Positions 1 through 11,329 of a stretch of DNA of 64,000 bases are shown piece after piece. Location: contig OX419343.1 in the NCBI GenBank assembly GCA_948470475.1, positions 1,068,163 through 1,132,162 on the forward strand. The letters run 5' to 3'. The notes beneath the pieces were generated by a model that made no database searches, was not told the origin of the DNA, and saw only the letters and a program-made list of their open reading frames with translations. Within the stretch, counting starts at the first letter, position 1, and each line of letters starts with the position of its first letter. Position numbers and translations under genes: made by a program. This DNA comes from Galaxea fascicularis. Taxonomy: Eukaryota; Cnidaria; Anthozoa; Scleractinia; Euphylliidae.

Positions 1-1920
1 ATAAATAAGAAATTTTCTGTCACCCGCTGCTCGGTCGAGTACTCGCTTTGTTCTTATAACACCCGTATTGGATTGAATTTCAAACTCGGAAGCAGAATTT
101 GAAATGCCGTATGACACCACTGGATCGTCTTTATCTATTGCGTGGATTACAGTGACAAACGTCCCCTTAGGACTCCCCTCAGGCACACTTGCGTCATAAG
201 CCGGTTTGGTGAAGTCTGGGTAAGCATCGTCTACATTTGTGATGTCAATAGTAAGAAAAAGATGAGAATGACGTGGAAGTTTCTCTTTGTTCCTTGCCTC
301 TATCATCATATCATAAACTGCATGCGTTTCTCTGTCCAGTGGGGAAGCAGTTTTCATCACTCCTGTAGTCTCATCTACTTCGAAGTACGGCAGCCCAGAG
401 CCAGAGATTGCCGAGTATACCACACCTTTACCCGCGCTCGAGTCTGACGTTACTGAAGCTTGAAACACAGAAGTCCCAACTGCCACGTTCTCCGCTACTT
501 TTATCACTTGTATTGGGTCACTAAACACAGGGTAGTTATGGGAATAATCAAAATCTTCGACTAGAATCTTGACGTGAGCTTGAGCTTGCTTTGAGGGATT
601 TCCCTGATCCTGAACTTTTACCGTCAGCGTATATGTCTGAGCATTTAGTTTGTTATTTACTGTCAAAACACCGCTGAATGTATCGATGCTAAATTCCCTA
701 GAGGCGCTGACCAGTGAGTAACGTAATTCACTGTTGGAGCCTGGAGGATCCTCGTCCACTGCAAAGATGACACCAAGACTTGCCTTCAACGGAAATGAGA
801 TGTGAATTGTGAGGTGATATGGCGCATGGGGGAAAAACGGGGCTGTATTATCTTGCGAGTCACTTGGGGACGCTTGTAAGGGATAGTTGGGTATGTCTTT
901 AAGTACAGTGATGGTAACAGAAGCTGATGTCTCTTTGCTGGGACTCCCACCGTCACGTGCCATAACAGTCAACCGATGCAAGCGTTGTGCGCTCTGGGAG
1001 TAGTCCAGTTCGCCTACAAGCGTAATTTCTCCAGTAAAAGCATTGACTGTAAAAAAACTCGACAAAGTTTGAAGGAAATAATAAATCTCACCGCTGACTC
1101 CATCATCCTGATCTGTAGCTTGAACTTTAAGCATTTGCATCATCTTAGGCGTGTCTTCGCTTATCGCGCGCTCGTAGCTGTTTTTATCAAAAACAGGTGC
1201 ATGGTCATTCGCTTCATCAATCCAAACTCTGATTGTCGTTCGCGCGGTTAATGGTGGGTTCCCCATGTCTTCCGCTTCTACAATCAGTGTCAAATAGGGC
1301 GCGGTCTTTACTCGCTGAATCGGTTTACTCGTCGTTTTCAACTGCAAAAAACTTTTATCTCCCACATCCCGTTTTTCTGTTTTTAGATACCCTCTCTCGT
1401 TACCTTTGATGATTTTATAAGATTTTATGCCTAAAGTATCTCTTTCCTCGGCGTGGCAATTTTCTAAACCCATGACAATTGTATTTGCAGGGGAATTTTC
1501 TTTTATGGTTCCGTTGTACAATGAAAAGGTGAACAACGGTGGAAAGTTGTTCATGTCCTGCACTTTGACTCTCACTGTGGTTGCCAGTCCACCGTTTGTC
1601 TCCTTTTCTGGTCTTTTCACGATTGTTAAGTCGTACTCGTTTGGTTTTCCTTTCTCATAAATAAGCGGCTGGACGGTTGTTATGACGCCTGAAGGTGTAA
1701 CCTTGAATAATCCAACTTTGTCGAGTGAATCTCCTTTCTGGGCATAAAATAGTGAGTATTCATTTGCACCGGTTGGTAGAGGTAGCTTATCATAAACTAT
1801 GTAGCCTCCAGGTTTTCCTTCAGGTACATTAACTTCAATGACATTTTTCCACTGCGCACTCGCGTAAAACTTTAAGTGTAACAAAATTACGAAAATGGCT
1901 TTGATATTAAAGAGGCACAT
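1..1920 (-). CDS. Cadherin-repeat cell-surface protein, N-terminal part (partial)
   Basis: An uninterrupted reading frame begins at ATG 1918-1920 and is still open at base 1, giving 640 residues. The first ~22 residues (MCLFNIKAIFVILLHLKFYA) form a hydrophobic signal peptide. About six tandem cadherin (EC) domains follow, the last one cut by the window edge. Linker and calcium-binding motifs are visible: DMNNFPP, DEANDHAPVF, DQDDG, LDYSQ, LDRET, and the strand pattern F.I...TG.I / G.ITLV in successive repeats. Cadherins mediate calcium-dependent adhesion at the plasma membrane. The tandem ECs without other domains suggest a protocadherin, Fat/dachsous or similar long cadherin, but membrane anchor and cytoplasmic tail lie outside the window, so the subfamily cannot be named. 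Having at least six ECs in one exon resembles protocadherin gene structure. Some repeats (EC4: VDEDPPG, EC5) have lost canonical residues. Confidence 0.9.
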   Translation of the reverse strand, partial: MCLFNIKAIFVILLHLKFYASAQWKNVIEVNVPEGKPGGYIVYDKLPLPTGANEYSLFYAQKGDSLDKVGLFKVTPSGVITTVQPLIYEKGKPNEYDLTIVKRPEKETNGGLATTVRVKVQDMNNFPPLFTFSLYNGTIKENSPANTIVMGLENCHAEERDTLGIKSYKIIKGNERGYLKTEKRDVGDKSFLQLKTTSKPIQRVKTAPYLTLIVEAEDMGNPPLTARTTIRVWIDEANDHAPVFDKNSYERAISEDTPKMMQMLKVQATDQDDGVSGEIYYFLQTLSSFFTVNAFTGEITLVGELDYSQSAQRLHRLTVMARDGGSPSKETSASVTITVLKDIPNYPLQASPSDSQDNTAPFFPHAPYHLTIHISFPLKASLGVIFAVDEDPPGSNSELRYSLVSASREFSIDTFSGVLTVNNKLNAQTYTLTVKVQDQGNPSKQAQAHVKILVEDFDYSHNYPVFSDPIQVIKVAENVAVGTSVFQASVTSDSSAGKGVVYSAISGSGLPYFEVDETTGVMKTASPLDRETHAVYDMMIEARNKEKLPRHSHLFLTIDITNVDDAYPDFTKPAYDASVPEGSPKGTFVTVIHAIDKDDPVVSYGISNSASEFEIQSNTGVIRTKRVLDRAAGDRKFLIY

Positions 1921-3721
1921 TATTCCTGTTTAACCCGGGTGTGGATCGGTTGATGACGTTAGAAAAAGACTTTCTGAATACGTAATGATTACTTGTTTTT
2001 GAAACGTCCAGAGAGGATATCTCTCACTGACACGTTAAAAATCGCTTTTGACATCCCAACATTCGGGAAAATGCTTGGTGGAATAAAGCGTCCCCTTTAT
2101 GAATACATGACAGGTGACACAGCTTGGAACAATTGGTTGAAACTGTTAAACTGACGGATCGTAAGGTACCACGGTGATGGACGGTGACACACTGTTAAGC
2201 GGTCTTTAAAGTAAAATAATTTCGTCTCACGTGAGACGTCTTGCAGCTTGCAGTTTCACGATTTATTATTTCAATAATATTCTGTCTTTTCTACTTTGTT
2301 CTCTTTTCAATTTACTTCGTTTGTTGTTTTTGTTGTTCTTGTTTTATGCGTGTGTGCCTTCATGATTGCTTAGATTTCAGTGCAATGCAAGGCAAGTGGC
2401 ACCAAAAAGACGCTCGGATGCCAGAAAACATTCCTTTGTTACTGGTTGTATTTCACATTTTACAATGCGTTTGAGTGGCGTCCAATTACGAACAGCATGC
2501 AGTCAACGCAGGTGGTTGGGTCGTGTAGGCACGAAAGACTATTCAGTCAACGAAATTTTAAGCTCTTGTCATAAACTCCACTTTAAAAGGCCCATTTGCA
2601 GCATTGTTTTGATTTTTTTTAATTATAAAAAGGCCAAAGAACTTTAAATCCAATTACCCATCTAATTCGAAAGTAGTTTTGGCCGCAGAGATAATTTGAC
2701 ATATCACGCGAGGCAATGATTTTAATCCCCGAACAGAAATAAATAAATTTGGATAGTAACGCAGTTACGGCGGCGAGAAAGCCGTTGGTGGGAAAGCGAA
2801 CCTCACGAAAAAAAACAGGGGGGTTAATAGCACCGCGCATTTGCTTAGCTATGAATAATAAATAGGTGTCAGAGTATTCCCTGTTGGTGACGCGAGCACT
2901 GGATTGTTGATAGTGAATACATGGACAGTAACCAGAACTTTGGAAAGATTTGCGCGTGAGGAATGCTTGTTATCCGTTTTTCATATATATTAAAATAAAT
3001 ATGACTCAATTAAAAGATTGAGAAAGTGCTGATGAAACATTTTTTTCTGCTGGATATATATCTTAGAACAATGTGTTCACATTTTATGTCTCTTCCATGG
3101 ACATTAGAAATTACAATTTTTTAGGGGCAACTACGTTATGGTGGTAAAAACCAAGAACTAAACGACGCGTGGCTTACGCATTTTGCCTCATTCAATGCAA
3201 CCTGCAAAATGTAAATAATGCTTAATGCTTTAAAAGATGAATGGAATGGCTAAATGCTGACCAGAATATAGGTTGAGTTATGAAAACTACTGAAGACCTG
3301 ACGTATAGAAGAGGAAAAAAGTGCTCGGATTTCTGTCAGTCATTTTGCAGTGGATCAGTAATCCCTTGGTCACGTCACTCTCGCGTTCACTGACCCAACA
3401 ACGTATTGATAAGCCGCTTTCATTGGCTCAATTAACTCCACTAAAAGAAGTAAAAAGTATTGGAATGTTTCTTTCATTGTTTAATTTCTATAAGCGGATA
3501 GGGTAGGCGTAACATTAGAGGGTATTAAGACTTGAGTTTAAAAAGTACTGAAATGTAGAAAAACCACAGTGAAATGAGGTGTTGTGTACGAGTCTTTAAA
3601 AACAGTAACCTATCATGAACTCGTGCACGTTCCACAGTGAAGAATGATAGCACATTATGATAGCAAGCGAGATTGATGCAAGAGAGAGAGTAAGTGAATA
3701 ATCTATTTTAGAAATGCGTCA

Positions 3722-3744
3722 GGCCCCGGTTGTTCAAACGTTGG

Positions 3745-3778
<34 letters not shown>

Positions 3779-3862
3779 GCAGATAAGTATTGGGAAAGCT
3801 AATTGCACTATATCCACTGGATAGATATTTATCCGGTGGATAGCCTTTGAACAACCAGGGCC
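3722..3862. mobile_element. MITE-like palindromic element (GGCCC.. termini)
   Basis: The left end GGCCCCGGTTGTTCAAACG pairs with the right end, whose reverse complement reads GGCCCTGGTTGTTCAAAGG. Internal blocks of TATCCACCGGATAAAT and TATCCAGCAGATAAG are themselves repeated and inverted. The 141-bp length, terminal inverted repeats and absence of coding capacity fit a non-autonomous DNA transposon. No clear target-site duplication is seen. Confidence 0.75.
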
Positions 3863-6079
3863 AGAACTTTAACTTTGCGACGCACGACACAAGTTGCCTA
3901 TAAAATAAGATGAATTCCTGTTATTCAACAAACCATACTTATCGTTGAAAACGTGCTGTCATGCATCCGCACTTTGCAATTTTCCAGCCTTTCAGCCATT
4001 CACACAGTGCTTGTCATGTTTACTCGTGTCATTCAGAGTGTCTTTATGTTTGACGACCATTTTCCGTTTACGAGTTCTCTCCAATATATATATATATATG
4101 TTTTGCTCAGTTTGGGTTGTCCTTGAACTTGAATCCAGAAGCTTGTCATTTCACTTTTTTGGGGTGTTTTGAACAAGGTGAAATGACCCAAAACATGTTT
4201 ATGATAGAGCCACTTGCCGCGCTAAGATGCTGTAGTTAGTTAGCATCCATCTGTGCCGAAAAAATTCGCCAAAAAAGGGTTAATAATTTCACTAAATTCA
4301 AATTTTCTTGGTCAACATATCTATGGTCTGTTGCGGCACACAGTTAGGACAATAATGAATACTCGGGCATCGAGGAATTGAGACTGGTGAAGGAAAAAAC
4401 GTAAGGAACGCTTACAAAACAATGTTAGGAGCCCAGGACAACGTCAGATTCTTTTACACAACTCGACAAGAGCCATGTAAGGCAAAAGTGATAGAGAACC
4501 AAACGCCACGTCAGTCATACAATAAAAGTGTGAAGTGATGCTAAACATACATTGAGCGCCGGCTGGACTGTACTGAACTCATCTAAAAAGCCCTTCATTT
4601 AGAATTGCCGTTGTCCAAAATAGGTTCAGTATTTACTGTTATCAATCCTCTGTAAAAATATAATAATAGCTAGTCACACGTGACAAGTGTCAAGAAGCAT
4701 CGCGCCTAAGTTTCGATTTTTCTGCTCCGCGCCTTGTTGAGGAAATAAAAATGAGAACTGTCAACAGTTAGGTTTGGAACCAGTAAAGAAAAATAATTTA
4801 CTAACAGAATGGTTTGGACTTGGTTTATTGTGCACGCAGTTATTTAAAGGAGTCTAGTCTTAGACTCCGGCACGAGTGTGGGTTAAAAATGAGATGTAAG
4901 GCACTTGAATGAGGCATGCGGCGTTGGGTCAACAATTACCATCTCATGTCCAACAAGCACGGAAGGAGTAATTTTTTTATTAACTGTTCTAAAAATATTG
5001 CAAGATGATCTTGTTTATTTTATTTTGCATTATACACTGGACGATGTAAAGTTCGCTTTTTGATTGGTTTAGAAAAGTTTGCGATAAGAGTTTTGACGAG
5101 CGCGTACGACTGAGGTCGTAAGCTAAAAATAGGTTACAATCAATGTTTAAAATAAGCAGTTTCCGTTTGTCAGCGCGTGTGTAGTCTGATGACGCACGGA
5201 GGACGTCAAACAGAGCCCATGTTGCCGTGCGTCTGTTCAGTGATAGATCAGATGACGTGCCGGGGAAATGTGGTCAGTGAGAACAAAAAAGTGGCACACG
5301 CGGTAAGAACATTAGTCACACACTCACGCTACTCGACTGAAATGAACGAATGAATTTAAAATAAATGAGGGAATGAAGCCAAGGAAGCTTTCTAAAACTG
5401 TGATCAGAACAGCTTAGAAATGATAGTTTTTTTAACCGAATTCTTTTGTTCCTTCGTGTCTTATATGAAACTGATGAGAGCTTATTACTTTGAAAATCCA
5501 CCAATAAGTCCCATCCCCTCTCACACATTTAAATAGTCACTCCATCAAATTGGGTTTCAGTAACCATTACAATAGATAAAATAGTACATACAATATACAA
5601 CAAATCCCTTTAAAATGCTACTCTGAAAATTAGCCCTAACAATAGCTAACGTATTTACAGCTGTTAGAGTTGGAGGAGTATCGGCACGTCTATATTAACT
5701 TATATCTATGCCTCGGTATTGCGAGAATTAACATCATTTTTTACCGTGAATTTGCTACACAAATATACCGGGACATCATCCGTTCAGTGTAACCTCAAGT
5801 TGCTAAGCAAATGGCAATCAATGCAGTTGCTTTATTGTGGGCGTGATGTGATCGAATTTCTTGCCCGAGTGGCAACTTGTGCTGCAAACGTTTTGCACTG
5901 TCTGACGTCAAGCAATGTTCTTCTTTGCTGTACTGGCCCAAACTGGCGAAGAGAACAACATTTTACTGAATACCGGATGGTCCGGATGAAATAACTGTTT
6001 TCCAAATTGTCCAACACTGATGAATGCTCTCAGTGATCTCTCCTTTCATTAACTTTATTAACGTTACGTCTGTTTAGCA

Positions 6080-6152
6080 GCCTGCGAGCAAGCTTTCTTC
6101 GCGCCAAAAATAAATCTCGAGTGAGACTCAAATAGAGAGCTTGCTCGCAGGC
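6080..6152. repeat. Short inverted repeat (GCCTGCGAGCAAGCT arms)
   Basis: A 15-bp arm at 6080-6094 is repeated in inverse at 6138-6152 with a ~43-nt AT-rich loop. It is probably the residue of a dispersed palindromic repeat; no coding capacity. Confidence 0.55.
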
Positions 6153-6828
6153 TATCTGTTAAGTGTATTTGCAATCTGAGTAATTTCCTTCTTGGCTGAA
6201 TACATACCATAGATATTGCTAGATAAGTTATAATTGCAGTTATACACATGCACGGCATGAATAAGGCTAATTAGTACTCCCTCTGGACTATGATTAATGT
6301 GCACGACATTCATGATTAACTATTTCCTGTCAGTGCTATTTAAAACAGAATTGAAATTGGAAATTTCAAGAATTTCCGTCAGGTATGGTCCCTCTTTGTT
6401 CTAAAATCCATTTTGCTGTAAGGTAATATGCCATGGCCCCACTGAAGTGAATTAAAATCTATTATCCATTTTAGAGAACAATTACAATTGTATCAAACAT
6501 TGCGGTCATTGGGCCTTGGGTGGACCACACAGAAGTTTTAGTTTCAAAATTGCTTTTGCCGAACTATCTTGCGTGGCTTTTGAATATGTGGATAAAATTG
6601 ACAAGTGTTGATGTTCAAATTTGTACTGAGCTACTGACTTGAAGCCATGATCTGTAACTTGTCTGACATCTTTGAAGTATGTGCGTTCAAAAAGGAGTTG
6701 ATTAGTCTCGCATTCAAGGGTACTGATGATATGTTGAGGTTTTACGCAATAAAATTTACCACTCATTGTTGTTTTTTTCCCACCCAGTTGTCAGGAAACA
6801 ATGTTATTTACCATCAGATGTTTGTTAC

Positions 6829-6891
6829 ATTAATATTAAACACCTTGCTCTCGTACAACGGTTTGCTGATCGCCAATCGAGGAGAAATCAG
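6829..6891 (+). pseudogene. Isolated biotin-carboxylase-like exon fragment
   Basis: The frame reads LLIANRGEI at 6863-6889, which is the N-terminal signature of biotin carboxylase domains (propionyl-CoA, methylcrotonyl-CoA and pyruvate carboxylases). It lies after an in-frame ATG preceded by CAG and is followed by a possible donor (AG|GTCAGT at 6892). No downstream exon with the rest of the biotin-carboxylase fold is found in the next kilobases, and the residue after the motif is not the usual Ala. A decayed exon, a small captured fragment or chance are all possible. Confidence 0.2.
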
Positions 6892-7104
6892 GTCAGTTTT
6901 CAAAGAAAGAACGAGACCGTTGACGAGACAGTAAGTTCTTTCAACTAAGGCTGACAAATAGAGATCTTGAAAATGTACACCAGCACGATGCTAAGTTAGC
7001 AATTGTTTCCCTGTTTCCCTACCAGTATCTATCTCTGGAAAGCCTAAGAGAACTGTCTATGTCGTTGGTTACCAAACATGAAATTCTTCTTTGGATTTTC
7101 ATAG

Positions 7105-7345
7105 TATAACTAAAGTAGGTGACACCAATCCGGACATTTTCCACTCAAAAACTCCCGAAATTTCCGTGGAACACCAAAGGGCGCACGAACAATTCAGACA
7201 AGCGATTAAATACAGGAACTGCACCGATCTGCACCCCGTCAAAGTCTTCAACCGAGATCCGGATTTTGAGCCCGTGAGAATAAGCGGAAACCGCTCGGTG
7301 CAATTCCCGTATTTTAATTATATCTATCCGGGATTTAGCAGTCAG
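7105..7345 (+). CDS. Orphan open frame, possible exon of unknown gene
   Basis: About 80 codons have mixed, coding-like composition (for example TNPDIFHSKTPEISVEHQRA, and GNRSVQFPYFNYIYPGFSSQ near the end). They are bounded by a possible acceptor (TTTTCATAG at 7104) and donor (CAG|GTGGTA at 7346). The frame continues to a stop at 7462, but no ATG opens it. I recognise no domain. It may be a single exon of an unannotated gene, a retrocopy remnant or chance. Confidence 0.2.
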
Positions 7346-10300
7346 GTGGTAGACCAGAGTACTTTTCTCTTTCCTTATACTATCTTTCTTTTAGGAACGG
7401 GAAATCACAATATTCGTTGCTACTTCTCGTTTCTCCGTGCTGAATTTTATTTTACATTGTAGTAAATATTAAAGTGTTGTTAGAAATCTTGTTATTCAAT
7501 CTTAATATTCATCACTTTCTTTTGCAAATCGTAACACGCATTTTAATTCTCGGGTGCAAACAACGTTGAGCGTATGACTGGCGGTACAGAAATCCGATAC
7601 GATTAGTTAGCCAGACAATGTTTTCTCAGTGCTAAATGAACGGATAAGCTTTCAAATCGGTTCTTAGCAAACAAAACAAAAAAAAAATAAGATTTGAGAA
7701 TTGAAGACTAAACTGGATCACAAACAACGTTTTTTTAGGTCAGTGCAACCAGTAACATAAGTTTTAGAAATCACTAAACGGTACTAAGTTACGTTGAAAT
7801 ATACTTAAATTCGATTGTTTTTATTGATCAGCACTGGTTCAGTTGATTTCAGCGTAGTCAGTGGTCTTTTATCCATCACAATATTAATGTTTTACTACCT
7901 GAGTGTTTCTGTGTCAACATCAACCCGACCACACTACACAGAATTCCGGGAATGGAGTATTCGTAAAAGTAACGTCAAGTCATTAGGGGATATCTTCGAG
8001 AAATCTCGATCGTTCACAGGCTCATCAAGTTTTTTCTTATGAACTTTTCGATTCACTAGTTTTAGTTATTTAAAGGGTTGATTACGGAGGAAACTTGTGA
8101 GGCAGGTAGGATGTGGTTTAATTCGGTGAATTACTTATTGCCATTCAGTGGCCAATAGACCCTTCCCCAAAATGGCGGCCGAAACTTTAAATAAGTTAAA
8201 ATTAAAAGCGTATACCAGCACTAGAAAGAGCACCTTTACTTTAGTAACCCTGCAGAGTTTCAGCATATCACTTGTAATGTCAGCTGAGAAAATGTAAGTT
8301 GAAAACTGAAAAATTTACAGACATTTGGCGCAGAAGTGCATGAATGTTTGTTAGCGATACTAGTAGATCCTATCCCTATACTCAAAATCGTGACTGTAAT
8401 ACGATTTGTTGGCCAAATCTTCATTAGTTCAAGCTCAAGTTTATGCAAATCTTTACCCTTCCATTTTGTCCTTATTTATATATATTCACTTTTATCTTTA
8501 ATTGTTAACTGTGTATCATTAAATATTACCATTAATCCTTACTGACTGATATGTAATTCGGTACATGTAGATTTAAGCTCGTGTATGTTTAGAACGAGTC
8601 TTTGGCTCATTTCATATTTCGAGGTTAAATAAATTCACCTGCCTATATCTACCTACGATTTCCTGAGTGGGTCAAAAGAAACAAGAAGTAAATAAACTCT
8701 ATGTGCCAGCTAATTATCCAGCCGGATATGTTGTCAAGTTAGGGGAAGCACTAAGGGAAATTAAACAACGTGGGTCTCTCTTTGTTTAAAGATTAGCCGG
8801 CTTTTTTGAAGCAATTTTATCGGATGTTTGCCCTGGCTCACTGTCATCTGTATAAAAAAAAATCGCGGAAGCCATGACGCAGGAACGCCTGGCCTTTAAG
8901 TCAATAAAATATCTCAGTTCTCTGCATTCTGTGCGTGAGTGAAGCCGAAGAAATTTTTGCTGTGTGCCTTCCTTGTGCTCATGACAAGATACCTTTCTAT
9001 TCTCTATCTCTGCGAATAGAAAGCATTTCTCATATATACACTGAAGACAATATTAGGGATCCTACTAGCCATGAAGTCACCTTACATGATCTAAGATAGA
9101 GAAAACCTCACTGGCGCAGAAATTACAGTTTCTTTAGTATTCCCTCTTTCAATATTTACCCTGAAAATTTGATGTGGATTCTTCCTTTTTTAATATCCAC
9201 TCTGAAAAATTTGAACAGTTTTTGTAAAACATAGAAATCGGCAATTTTAGAAATCTTTCTCGCGTCAAGGAATGGACAAGTAGTACAAAGCTCAGGGTTT
9301 TAAACTGTCCACGCGAGAGGAAGGCCAGGATTCGTCAAAGTACCTTGCTATGACACTTGGTTCCAAAGGCTCTGGGAAGAAAGGGAAATAAAATAAGAAA
9401 TAATCCCGAAAAAAAAGTGCAACTCTTTTAAGATTCCCTCTTATGGAAAACATCTGGTGCGAAACTAATACCTCTGAACTCTCACTCTGTAAATTAACTG
9501 GATCACCTTCATTAGACTTTCATATTGTCGTCATAGCCACCTTTAGCTGTGCTATAAACTGCAAGACAAGGACGACGGATCGAAACATCGATCCTTGATG
9601 TATCTAAACTTTTTGTATTCTATTAATAGTGATGCAAATTGGGCTCAGACCACCCGTCTTTGAAAAAATTTAAATGGAAAACAATCTTGGTAAAGCTCAG
9701 CTGGTCTATACCGAAGGTGTTGACTAAAAAACGCTCTTCTGCAGCCTTGATTAACTAATTACACAAATTGGTAAAAAGTCTGTTAACACTGCCTAAGGGT
9801 ATATTGTATTCGTTAGTTGTACAAATAAATCTCTGTGAAATATGTGACGTTGCGATTTCTTTTGAAGAGGAAGGAAAAGCTGTGTCTGACAAAAAAACAT
9901 TTGTCTGGGCTTGTAAACTTCCGATCAATTTTGATTACATACCAATTGTGATTTACGGTTTCCATGGAAATTTGTTTACACACAAGGGACGTCTAACATA
10001 AAAAATTAGTAAATTGATAGGGTGTCATTGTGTGTGACCCTTATTGTTGTCATTCAAATTAACACCTTTTCTATTCCCAAAGAGTTACGTTTATTGGTTG
10101 AACGGCAGAGTAATTTACTGATCAGAAATTTACGGTTCGCAATGCTCTATTCACGACGCTATGAAGGACCCAACGTTGCATAAAAACAATTAAGGTGATG
10201 TTTTCTGTGATATTAAGCAATCAGTCTGGGAAAGCTTGACTTCTCATTGATGTTCTTGCAACAAGAAAGCGGTGGATTGCATTATAATCAGGTGACAATT

Positions 10301-10930
10301 GACGATCTATTCTGCGTGAACTAATCGTGTCAACACTGCCTTGCCACTTTGTTTTTTAAAAGACACGCAAATATCTTTGAAGTTGAGCACGTCGCAGCTT
10401 TTTGGGTGGCTGCGACTTTAATGTGCATTCTTCATGTTTGTGCGGCCTTCATTTGAATACGCAGCAGTAGGCGATTACATAAAAAAGGCGACAACGCCGT
10501 GTTTTAGACAAAAAGGAATTTCGCGCACATTCGAACTCTTTCGAACCTGCAGAATTTCATGGACACTTTTGTAAGATATCCTCTATATTAGCAGTGAGGA
10601 TAGAAAGGCAGGCCTTGGGAAACCAAAGTTCACGTGAAAACTCCTGGGACGATCAAGACGCATTGGTGTTTAAAGGTGACGTCCTTGCTTAGGAACTTCA
10701 AGCGTATTTGTTTACAAGAATATTTGTTCAGCGAAAAACGAAGGGAACAGAAGTCTTTGTATTATTCTGCAATATTGCAAGTTATCAATATCCGCGTTGG
10801 TCTAATGTTTTGTATTCAGCTGTTATAATCATCAGTCTTACTAAGTGTTTTTGCTCGGCTTGCTTTATGTTTCCACTTACAGATGACCGCGCGCATTCCG
10901 CAACGCATTGTGGGATAGTTCGTCCCGGCA

Positions 10931-11329
10931 ATGCAAGCAGCAGTTGACCATAACGCCAATGGGGTGACAGCGCAAGTAAGGCAAAGGAAAGTGTCATCGA
11001 GTAGAAAGTTTCATGAAAGCAGGAAGATCGAACCCACCGACATGGCTCGACCCAATCACAGGAACATGAACGGGAGCGCAAAACAAGAATTGCTGAATGG
11101 ACAAGGGAAGAAAGTGTCGACGACCTCCCTGGACCCGAAGAACTTCGTCGAAGCGGCCACTCTGCTCGGAAGTGTTGGCTCTCTCAATGCGGCTGCAACT
11201 GCGGAAAGAGTTCGGCGAGGAAGTACTTCCCATGAGGAGGCCGTTTACAAGAACTTCACCTTCCCATTCGAGAATCTGGTGTTTGAAGGTGGTGGGAATA
11301 AAGGGATGGCATACGTGGGTGCCCTTCAG
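10931..11329 (+). CDS. Patatin gene exon 1: Ser/basic N-terminus and oxyanion loop
   Basis: 133 codons. Residues 1-~105 are a low-complexity, charged N-terminal extension with no recognised domain. The patatin fold starts near FPFENLVFEGGG, with the glycine-rich oxyanion motif at the end of the exon. A TTTCCACTTACAG sequence at 10868-10880 could be an acceptor, so an upstream 5'-UTR exon may exist. Confidence 0.85.

Larger units (their letters stand above)
1921..10930. other. Spacer between cadherin and patatin genes
   Basis: The two flanking genes diverge from this 9-kb AT-rich interval, so both promoters should lie in it, but I could not pick a convincing TATA or initiator. Recognisable contents are a MITE-like palindrome at 3722-3862, a short inverted repeat at 6080-6152, a biotin-carboxylase-like motif near 6863-6889 and an orphan open frame at 7105-7345, plus a short (TA)n run near 4085-4099. 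The remainder shows no protein or RNA gene that I recognise. Confidence 0.6.
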
